In this document: one piece after another, positions 8,367-13,837 of the stretch
Layout of the letters: every line of letters starts with the position of its first letter
How positions within the stretch are numbered: position 1 is the first letter of the stretch
From: an uncultured Eubacteriales bacterium
GTDB lineage: Bacteria > Bacillota > Clostridia > Oscillospirales > CAG-272
Direction of reading: 5' to 3'
Assembly (NCBI GenBank): GCA_900542425.1
Contig: UQNQ01000007.1
Coordinates: 1 to 64,000 of the forward strand
Length of the DNA stretch: 64,000 nt
Notes under the pieces: generated by a model
Told to the model about the DNA's origin: nothing
Databases searched by the model: none
What the model saw: only the letters and a program-made list of their open reading frames with translations
Position numbers and translations under genes: made by a program

Positions 8367-9041
8367 TTAATCACCCACCTCATCTATTGTAACTTCCTCA
8401 AAACTATATTCCAACAAATCCTCCACATTACATCCCAATACTCTGGATAAGGCAGAAAGCGTTTCCGCTGCTGCTCTGTTGATATCTTTGCTTCTATTTT
8501 CATATTGCTGGATCATTCTTAATGTGACTCCAGATTTTTCTGACAATAGTTTCTGCGATAACTGTCGGGATTTTCGGAGCGTCTGAAGTTTAGTTGGTAG
8601 CTTTTTCCTTCGTGCAATTTCATTCATAGTATTGACGAACTTTAGTTCTGACGCTTCATGCAATGTGTAATACATTTTCCTGATTTCTCGCATTGTACAG
8701 ATTTGAAGAATTTCTTTGAAAGAGAGTGCGGTATACCATTGATAAAATGCTATAATCCACCCGCACCAATACTCCGGGGAACAATCACGATCCTCCCTTG
8801 GGTCTGACATTTTGATGGAAACTCCCGCTTTACTCAATACTTCCCAAACCAATTCCGTTCCGGATTTTCCTGAAACAATTCCCGGAACCCCATTTTCAAA
8901 CTGTGAGGCAATACCGCCGACAATAAACATTTCAAAAAAATCATCCATGTCCAAATAGCAGCTATTGACCGCATAATCCAGCATTTCTCCAAGATTTTGC
9001 ATCGCGTCATCTAAATATGTCTCACTGTAAGCGTGGATCAT
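8367..9041 (-). CDS. HTH (XRE) protein, probable antitoxin partner of the DUF3990 gene
   Basis: 224 residues. The C-terminal third is a Cro/C1-type helix-turn-helix (LQTLRKSRQLSQKLLSEKSG then TLRMIQQYENRSKDINRA). The N-terminal 140 residues are a separate Trp-rich, acidic helical domain that I cannot place and that may bind the partner. Its start overlaps the end of the DUF3990 gene by 20 bases, with GGAGG 9 bases upstream. Genetic linkage to a predicted ADP-ribosyltransferase-like protein suggests a toxin-antitoxin role with autoregulation. That role is inference. Confidence 0.7.
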   Translation of the reverse strand: MIHAYSETYLDDAMQNLGEMLDYAVNSCYLDMDDFFEMFIVGGIASQFENGVPGIVSGKSGTELVWEVLSKAGVSIKMSDPREDRDCSPEYWCGWIIAFYQWYTALSFKEILQICTMREIRKMYYTLHEASELKFVNTMNEIARRKKLPTKLQTLRKSRQLSQKLLSEKSGVTLRMIQQYENRSKDINRAAAETLSALSRVLGCNVEDLLEYSFEEVTIDEVGD

Positions 9042-9693
9042 CCTTTTTTACCTCCTCCCGAAGTATGTCTCTCATATACAGTCCATTGATATCCTCTTTA
9101 TCCAATTCGGCTCGAAAAGCAGCTCTTGCTTCCTCATCTCGGGATTTTCGTTTAGCATAATATTCTGTATTATCCACAACAGAATAAGATAAGAACCGAA
9201 TCTCTTCAAATGCTTTTGGACTTTTTAGAACGATTTGTTCTCCAAGTTTTCCTAACTTCATAGCATATGACAACTGAGTTAGAGAGATTTCATTGTTAAT
9301 AAAAGCTCGGGCAAACGAGAAGTAGGAATCGTCGGCTCGATATCCTATAATCACATCATATCCAGTAATATCAATTAGAAAATTGTCTTTCAACCACTGA
9401 AATCCCCTACGCATAACCGGAGTAGAAATCCGGAATCTTCTGTTTACCATCAGCAAAGCAAGCCAATGGAGAATCGAGTACTCTGACAGGTGTAGCACCT
9501 TCAGATGCGTTAAATCCAACTCATATTCATTAACAAATCCATCAATATTTTTAGTGCAGGCCCATTCCTTGGCAAGTTCCAGATGTTCTGTGCAATAGAA
9601 TCCGATTCCATAATCATTATACGGCTTTCCTTTTCCGTAAACTGGCTGCTTAACAATTTCACTTGAACCGTGATATATAATTATCTTATCCAA
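9022..9693 (-). CDS. DUF3990 protein, putative ADP-ribosyltransferase-like toxin
   Basis: 223 residues. IIIYHGSSEIVKQPVYGKGK and NDYGIGFYCTEHLELAKEWAC are characteristic of DUF3990, a family related to ADP-ribosyltransferase folds. The YHGS strand corresponds to the NAD-binding core and the GFYCT motif to the following turn. Targets are unknown. The start is TTG with AAGGAG 8 bases before it, driven by a near-consensus promoter at 9734-9762. The toxin-like gene is first and the HTH gene second, overlapping by 20 bases. Confidence 0.72.
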   Translation of the reverse strand: MDKIIIYHGSSEIVKQPVYGKGKPYNDYGIGFYCTEHLELAKEWACTKNIDGFVNEYELDLTHLKVLHLSEYSILHWLALLMVNRRFRISTPVMRRGFQWLKDNFLIDITGYDVIIGYRADDSYFSFARAFINNEISLTQLSYAMKLGKLGEQIVLKSPKAFEEIRFLSYSVVDNTEYYAKRKSRDEEARAAFRAELDKEDINGLYMRDILREEVKKDDPRLQ

Positions 9694-9733
9694 TTGCTCA
9701 TCTCCTTAAACTCTATAGATGATTTACAACTAT

Positions 9734-9762
9734 ATTATATCTCCACAGAGTTACAAAGTCAA
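9734..9762 (-). promoter_or_regulatory. SigA-type promoter of the DUF3990/HTH operon
   Basis: Read on the minus strand, TTGACT (9762-9757) is followed by 17 bases and TATAAT (9739-9734). The predicted transcription start lies about 35 bases before the TTG start codon at 9693. The spacer holds AACTCTGTG, which is also found in the spacer of the promoter at 13074-13102. Confidence 0.8.
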
Positions 9763-9794
9763 CAAATCTAAATAAGATGTGTCTCAAATTTATT

Positions 9795-9834
9795 AAAAAA
9801 AACAGACATACTTTTCCGAAGAGAAGTTGTCTGT
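9795..9834 (-). terminator. Intrinsic terminator downstream of the XRE/SLOG genes
   Basis: On the minus strand an ACAGACA...TGTCTGT stem with a further inner stem is capped by a C(UUCG)G tetraloop and followed by eight T. It lies about 165 bases after the stop of the SLOG gene. The rest of 9835-9999 holds no convincing gene. Confidence 0.65.
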
Positions 9835-9999
9835 ATCTTTTTAAATTAAGACAGGTTTATACGCAAAATATATGTAACATATCAATGCTTAACGGAATTC
9901 TGCACTTCTGCTTTTCACTGCCTCTGTTTTTGAAGGTAGTGAATGATTACGCAATAGGTAAATGTTCGTTAATGACTGTCTTAATGCTCATATTACTGT

Positions 10000-10461
10000 T
10001 TATAAATTTGCCAAATTATAGACTATCTTCTTTTTCCGCTTTGCGAGCTCCATATATTTAGCAGCTCCGCCAAAACTATGACGAACATATGAGATAACGT
10101 AATCCGACTGTTGAACCATCCATTTGTTACGCCAATCTATTGCAAAACGCTTTGGAACTTTTTCCAGACCATCCGGATACAAAGTCTCTAACTTTTCATA
10201 CGCGACATCAAATTCAGGTTTAATGCCCGGTATATAGGCTAATACGGTGTAACACTCTAAATTAGGATATTGTTTTTTCAAATCAATCAACACACTTTGA
10301 ACCATTCGGTCAAAGTTGCCATTTGTCCCGACATAAAAAGTGTTAACACCTTTTTGTAGTATTAGATCTTCAATTACTTTCTGAATCTCTTTTTTTATAT
10401 TTGTAGGACTGTCCGCATGTCCGAAAAATGTGCAGACTTTTTCTCTTTTTTGCAATTCCAC
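10000..10461 (-). CDS. SLOG/DUF1273 (YpsA-like) protein
   Basis: About 153 residues. EKVCTFFGHADSP is the glycine-containing nucleotide-sensing start of the SLOG fold, followed by GVNTFYVGTNGNFDRMVQSVL and QSDYVISYVRHSFGGAAKYMELAKRKKK at the end. YpsA-like SLOG proteins are thought to bind nucleotides or NAD-derived signals. The GTG at 10461 is favoured because GGGGAG lies 8 bases before it; the frame can also start at TTG 10509. It overlaps the XRE gene by roughly 90 bases in another frame. An XRE-SLOG pair suggests ligand-controlled regulation, which is inference. Confidence 0.72.
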   Translation of the reverse strand: MELQKREKVCTFFGHADSPTNIKKEIQKVIEDLILQKGVNTFYVGTNGNFDRMVQSVLIDLKKQYPNLECYTVLAYIPGIKPEFDVAYEKLETLYPDGLEKVPKRFAIDWRNKWMVQQSDYVISYVRHSFGGAAKYMELAKRKKKIVYNLANL

Positions 10462-10741
10462 AGTTCTCGCTCCCCATTTTCCGATTCCAGCAAGAACATT
10501 TCTGATCAAGACTGATATCCCTGTCTTTTTCCATATTCAACAGGCTATCTAATGTCACATTGAACAACTCCGCCATCCTCATAAGTGTCGTAATAGATGG
10601 TTCTGTTTTACCATTTTCATAATAAGAATATGTAGAGCGATTTACATTAAGGAAATCTGCCACTTGCTGTTGCGTCATTTCACGATAATCTCTTAATAGC
10701 CTTAATCTTTGTCCAAATGCTTGACGATCAAATTGAGGCAT
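10370..10741 (-). CDS. XRE-family transcriptional regulator
   Basis: The first 70 residues form a Cro/C1 helix-turn-helix (FGQRLRLLRDYREMTQQQVADFL, then NRSTYSYYENGKTEPS). The last 50 or so residues are Cys/Lys-rich, read a different frame of the SLOG gene start, and look unlike a folded domain. The true protein may end earlier if a frameshift joined the two genes. The ribosome binding site is weak (GGCGGGA). It is divergent from the XRE gene at 10908, with shared repeats between them. Confidence 0.75.
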   Translation of the reverse strand: MPQFDRQAFGQRLRLLRDYREMTQQQVADFLNVNRSTYSYYENGKTEPSITTLMRMAELFNVTLDSLLNMEKDRDISLDQKCSCWNRKMGSENCGIAKKRKSLHIFRTCGQSYKYKKRDSESN

Positions 10742-10814
10742 TCAGGTCCCGCCTTGTGAATTTTTCTTTGTTTAAAATACATACTATAAGCGTTAAAAAC
10801 AAAGTAATAATACT

Positions 10815-10884
10815 TATAGTCTATCACACGTTAAAGATAATATCAATAGTCTGTGTATTTGAGAAATGAATATTTATAGACTAT
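10815..10884. promoter_or_regulatory. Repeated operator-like motifs between divergent XRE genes
   Basis: Within the 166-base divergent region, TATAGTCTAT (10815-10824), AATAGTCTGT (10845-10854) and the inverted TATAGACTAT (10875-10884) are spaced about 30 bases apart. GGTCTAT also overlaps the start of the plus-strand gene. Regular spacing and palindromic relation suggest binding sites for one or both HTH proteins. Confidence 0.55.
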
Positions 10885-10907
10885 TTACATAGGAAGGAGG
10901 ATGGTCT

Positions 10908-11243
10908 ATGGGAATCGCACAGACTATTGGACAGCGAATTCGAAATTACCGATTGCAAAACAAACTTAGTCAAGAAGAATTGGCAGAGCGCGCTGGGTGT
11001 CATCACACCTATATTGGACAAATAGAACGTGGAGAAAAGAATGCCAGCATAGAGAGTATCGATAAGATTGCATCTGCACTTGGAATTTCGCTTTCAAAAC
11101 TGTTTGAATTTCTTGGCAGCGAAACACCGAAAGAGGATGACTATGCATACCAAGCTTATGAGCTTATTACGGCTCAATCCCCGGAAGAACAAAAGAAGCT
11201 TTATGAGATTCTTTATTCGATCAAAAAATACAAAAATATTTGA
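10908..11243 (+). CDS. XRE-family transcriptional regulator
   Basis: 111 residues, the only confident plus-strand gene in the element. A Cro/C1 HTH fills residues 5-65 (IGQRIRNYRLQNKLSQEELAERAG, then HTYIGQIERGEKNASIESIDK). A short acidic, helical tail follows and may dimerise. GGAAGGAGG lies 7 bases before the ATG. It resembles immunity or maintenance repressors of ICEs (ImmR-like). Divergent from the XRE/SLOG pair, it may decide between quiescence and transfer. Confidence 0.85.
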   Translation: MGIAQTIGQRIRNYRLQNKLSQEELAERAGCHHTYIGQIERGEKNASIESIDKIASALGISLSKLFEFLGSETPKEDDYAYQAYELITAQSPEEQKKLYEILYSIKKYKNI

Positions 11244-11280
11244 AAACATTAGCCGATTATACTGTTTGAAGTATGGGCGG

Positions 11281-11727
11281 CTATTTTTTTGGAAGAATCA
11301 GTTTTGCTACAATATCATCTTGATGTACAAAAGGATCATCCCAATATCTTGAATCAAAAGAATTCTGAGTATTGTCTCCCAACACATAATAGCAGTCATT
11401 TGGCACTATCAAAAATTCACTTTCTCGGTCTGGCTTTTCATAACCCACCATATATTCAATGGCTTCTAAATCTACGATATCTCCGGGAACAGCTGCAATT
11501 CGTTTCACTAACAATTTTCCGTCGTGCTTAAAGATAACAATATCACCGTAATTTAAGGAAAAATAAATTCGATTTCCCAAAATAAAGCTATCTTTTGATA
11601 AGGTGGGTTCCATGGACGCAGTCGGAACATATCCGAAAAGAAAAACAAATCTCATTAGTAAGTAAATAATTACTGCTATAGCCAATGGAAAAATAAATGA
11701 CTTCGCTTTTTTCAATACTGTTTTCAT
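11281..11727 (-). CDS. lepB: Type I signal peptidase
   Basis: 148 residues, one N-terminal membrane helix (about 11-31). The catalytic serine is in PTASMEPTL (Ser38), the general-base lysine in LLVKRIAAVPGD (Lys75), and GDNTQNSFDSRYW is the conserved C-terminal box. It removes signal peptides from exported proteins outside the membrane. GAAAGGAG lies before the ATG. Carried on the element close to the adhesin and secreted proteins, it probably matures that cargo. The convergent terminus with the XRE gene leaves 37 bases between stop codons. Confidence 0.9.
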   Translation of the reverse strand: MKTVLKKAKSFIFPLAIAVIIYLLMRFVFLFGYVPTASMEPTLSKDSFILGNRIYFSLNYGDIVIFKHDGKLLVKRIAAVPGDIVDLEAIEYMVGYEKPDRESEFLIVPNDCYYVLGDNTQNSFDSRYWDDPFVHQDDIVAKLILPKK

Positions 11728-11746
11728 AAAAACTCCTTTCTAAACA

Positions 11747-11788
11747 GAAAAAAAGGGATGCTTTGAACAAAAGTCCAAAACATCCCTT
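11747..11788 (-). terminator. Intrinsic terminator after the sigma-factor gene
   Basis: On the minus strand a 16-bp nearly perfect stem (AAGGGATG...CATCCCTT, loop around TTTT) is followed by a T run. It lies between the sigma factor and signal peptidase genes, which probably makes signal peptidase expression depend on readthrough or its own promoter. Confidence 0.85.
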
Positions 11789-11801
11789 CATCATTCTTAC
11801 A

Positions 11802-12353
11802 TTAACCTATATCATATGTACCGGCAAGCCTCACGATTTCCGGCTGTGATTTCAAGTATTTTCTGGCACGAGACATCCATACACGTACCTTTCCAGGAGA
11901 GGTGTGAAGTGCCTCGCCAATTTCATAACTGTTGTAGCCGTCGGTAGACATTCTAAGTGCCTGAATGCCTTTTTGGATAATTTCAGTAGCGCTTGTTTCA
12001 GCGTTGCTGATGGCATTTTCGATTTCAAGACTCTCACTAAAAGATGAAAAATGTGCATCCTCCTGTGCTTCATAGTTATATGTTGACAGGAGGATCTCTC
12101 TGTCTCCCAAACGATTAGCGCGAATCAGCGCATCGGATATCTCATGCCAAATGAGTCGGTATGCATAAGTCGAAAAACATCCACCCTTATCTGTATAGGC
12201 TGCTTTACATAGTCCAATATAACCAATCTGCACAATATCATCATATGAATAGATACCCAGCTGGTTTGTACCATGAACTTTATCCTTGATCACCTTACCA
12301 ACCAGTCGCATATTTTGCTCTACTTTTTTCTGTTGTTCCTGCGTGAGTTTCAT
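11802..12353 (-). CDS. Small sigma-70-family RNA polymerase sigma factor
   Basis: 183 residues. Region 2 is visible as YDDIVQIGYIGLCKAAYTDKGGCFSTYAYRLIWHEI (core-binding and -10 recognition), and the C-terminus has a region-4-like HTH (YEIGEALHTSPGKVRVWMSRARKYL). It should redirect RNA polymerase to element or host promoters. The start ATG forms ATGA with the stop of the reading frame upstream (ending at 12350), so its translation was evidently coupled to the zinc-ribbon gene. GGAGGTG lies 8 bases before it. Confidence 0.85.
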   Translation of the reverse strand: MKLTQEQQKKVEQNMRLVGKVIKDKVHGTNQLGIYSYDDIVQIGYIGLCKAAYTDKGGCFSTYAYRLIWHEISDALIRANRLGDREILLSTYNYEAQEDAHFSSFSESLEIENAISNAETSATEIIQKGIQALRMSTDGYNSYEIGEALHTSPGKVRVWMSRARKYLKSQPEIVRLAGTYDIG

Positions 12354-12499
12354 GAAGCAGCACCTCCTTGTATCACCTCAAATTTTGGGATTTTTTTATT
12401 TCCTCTTTTTTGAAGCATTTTGCGACTTTCCTCAATGACTACCTTGCAGTAGTATTCTCCCAGATAGCCAATATGGGCTTTTGACAGCGGGGCGGAAAG
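12350..12499 (-). pseudogene. In-frame continuation of the zinc-ribbon gene after TAG
   Basis: Translation of the same frame after the TAG gives 49 residues (start LSAPLSKAHIGYLGEYYCK, end KFEVIQGGAAS), then TGA overlapping the ATG of the sigma gene. Coding-like composition and the ATGA junction suggest this is the original C-terminus, cut off by a nonsense change. Readthrough or reinitiation cannot be excluded. Confidence 0.6.
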
Positions 12500-12814
12500 C
12501 TAATCCGCAAGCCATTGGTAGGCGTCTTGTTTGCTCATCATTCCACTCAAATAGAGCTGATCAAAATACTGATGAGCAGTTCTTCTAAGTGTGCGCAGCT
12601 CATGATTTGCTAAGCTGCCAACAGGAATGGTGGTTCCGGTATGGACACGAACGTAAGCATCACATTCCGGATAATTTTTACATACATACAGCATCGTATT
12701 TTTATTGTTGTCTCGATATATTCCATCTGCACTGCGCAAAATAGCAGGGCTGCCACAATAGGGGCATCGGATCTGAGTGTTGTTAACTCCCTTTCTTTTC
12801 TTCTTATTTTTCAT
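12500..12814 (-). CDS. DUF3268-like zinc-ribbon protein, ended by an early TAG
   Basis: About 104 residues. A basic start (MKNKKKRKG) leads into CPYCGSPAILRSADGIYR and VCKNYPECDAYVRVHTGT, a four-Cys zinc ribbon like topoisomerase ribbons and DUF3268. GGAGGA precedes the ATG at 12814 by 8 bases. The frame stops at TAG (12502-12500) but is followed by 49 more sense codons in the same frame up to the sigma gene, so this may be a shortened form of a longer protein. Function is probably nucleic-acid binding. Confidence 0.75.
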   Translation of the reverse strand: MKNKKKRKGVNNTQIRCPYCGSPAILRSADGIYRDNNKNTMLYVCKNYPECDAYVRVHTGTTIPVGSLANHELRTLRRTAHQYFDQLYLSGMMSKQDAYQWLAD

Positions 12815-12837
12815 TGTCACATTCCTCCGTATAAATA

Positions 12838-12932
12838 CAAAAAGCCGGAAGGTCTGCAAAAAAATGCAGAGCTAAGGTATTGGAAAAATGTCCAAATCTT
12901 AACTCTGCAGTATTCAAGCAGCCTTCCGGCTT
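12838..12932 (-). promoter_or_regulatory. Nested hairpins, probable transcription attenuator
   Basis: On the minus strand, AAGCCGGAAGGCTGC pairs with GCAG(A)CCTTCCGGCTT around an inner stem (TGCAGAGTTAAG with CTTAGCTCTGCA) and a small TTGGA/TCCAA hairpin. The inner stem is followed by seven T and the outer stem by five T, giving two alternative terminators. The mismatch in the inner stem is a G-U wobble only in minus-strand RNA. The structure ends about 18 bases before the zinc-ribbon ribosome binding site. Confidence 0.7.
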
Positions 12933-12945
12933 AATATTCAAAAAT

Positions 12946-13059
12946 GGCTTGCGTCATTGTGGATCGCTCTGTGCGCTAATCCGTAACGGGTTCCACGCCT
13001 CTGTGCGGCATGTATGACACCGGGAGCTCTCCGATGTACCGAAAGCCTGGGCGCAAGCC
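12946..13059 (-). ncRNA. Candidate structured non-coding RNA
   Basis: A 114-base, GC-rich gene-free segment directly downstream of a strong minus-strand promoter. GGCUUGCG at its 5' end pairs perfectly with CGCAAGCC at its 3' end, followed by five U. Inside are ACAUCGG/CCGGUGU (7 bp with one G-U), GUGGA/UCCAC enclosing CCG-UUA-CGG, and two copies of CGCACAGAG in loop positions. The layout fits a multibranched RNA, possibly a stand-alone sRNA or a leader regulating the zinc-ribbon/sigma operon. No known RNA class recognised. Confidence 0.6.
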
Positions 13060-13073
13060 CCTGCCACGGTTAT

Positions 13074-13102
13074 ATAATAGCACAGAGTTTTTATACTGTC
13101 AA
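13074..13102 (-). promoter_or_regulatory. SigA-type promoter before the structured RNA
   Basis: On the minus strand, TTGACA (13102-13097), exactly 17 bases, then TATTAT (13079-13074). Predicted start near 13067 would place the structured RNA at the 5' end of the transcript, with the zinc-ribbon and sigma genes downstream. The spacer contains AACTCTGTG. Confidence 0.85.
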
Positions 13103-13187
13103 GCCATTTTGAAAACTTTAACGCATTTTTTATTAAAAAGTTTTCAAATCTTTTATTCACTCGCAAATAAAAGTCAGTCTGGGATAT

Positions 13188-13721
13188 CTATTCATCATCT
13201 TCGTCGTCATAATCCTGTTGGGATTCCGCTGCTTCCTGGCGCTTTTTTACAAAATACAGTCCAATCAATCCACCGACAGCAATCAGCATACCACCGCCAA
13301 ACAGGATAAGATGAACCACCGGAATGCCTGCAATGGTATTGCTTTCGTCTTTTTCGGTTTCAGATTCTGTCTGTTCAGAGTTGCCTGTGGCAGAGGCTTG
13401 CTCAGGTTGTGGAACAGGAGCGCTTACTGAAGAATTCATGCATGACAGAACATAAGACTTGCTTCCTCCGATCTCAAGACGAAGAACACCGTCTTGGTCA
13501 ACGGTTATAGTTCCTGGATAAAGGCCGGCGTCTGTTTTCAATTGAAACTCAGTACCTGCCCAATCTACTCCCAATTGGACTTCGAGCTTTTCTGGTTCCA
13601 TGACCTGCAGTTCTGTACCGTCAGTGCCATCCTTGGCAAATACCGTCTGCGGAATGAGTACAGCGATTATTACGCAGACTAAACTTAGTATATATTGGAG
13701 ATATCGTTTTTTTGATTTCAT
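13188..13721 (-). CDS. Secreted, membrane-anchored surface protein of unknown function
   Basis: About 177 residues. It has an N-terminal signal peptide (YLQYILSLVCVIIAVLIPQTVFA), an extracellular beta-rich part containing LQVMEPEKLEVQLGVDW, a Ser/Glu/Thr-rich linker, a transmembrane helix (VVHLILFGGGMLIAVGGLIGLYFV) and a short acidic tail ending YDDEDDE. GGAGGC precedes the ATG at 13721 by about 4 bases; the frame extends 20 codons upstream. It follows the adhesin gene on the same strand and may form part of the same surface complex. No family assigned. Confidence 0.65.
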   Translation of the reverse strand: MKSKKRYLQYILSLVCVIIAVLIPQTVFAKDGTDGTELQVMEPEKLEVQLGVDWAGTEFQLKTDAGLYPGTITVDQDGVLRLEIGGSKSYVLSCMNSSVSAPVPQPEQASATGNSEQTESETEKDESNTIAGIPVVHLILFGGGMLIAVGGLIGLYFVKKRQEAAESQQDYDDEDDE

Positions 13722-13784
13722 AACTGCCTCCGTTTCTTCCTTCTTTCTGGGTTTGCGCGAATGTAAATATGATTCGCTCAAAGA

Positions 13785-13816
13785 GCCGGTCCTTCTAAAA
13801 ACTCAGAAGGACCGGT
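13785..13816 (-). terminator. Hairpin between adhesin and downstream surface-protein gene
   Basis: Perfect 12-bp stem (ACCGGTCCTTCT with AGAAGGACCGGC, one G-C to G-T end) around an 8-base loop, just after the adhesin stop. The following T run on the minus strand is short (CTTTG), so it may be partial termination or RNA protection. Confidence 0.6.
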
Positions 13817-13837
13817 TTCTTAATGAGCGAGGGGTTA

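Noticed and set aside
9777..10061. 94-residue plus-strand frame in the gap after the DUF3990 promoter
   Set aside because: No ribosome binding site; the segment contains a minus-strand terminator and overlaps the end of the SLOG gene.
13010..13309. Plus-strand frame across the structured RNA region
   Set aside because: It crosses the promoter and runs opposite the surface-protein gene; the structured RNA explanation fits better.
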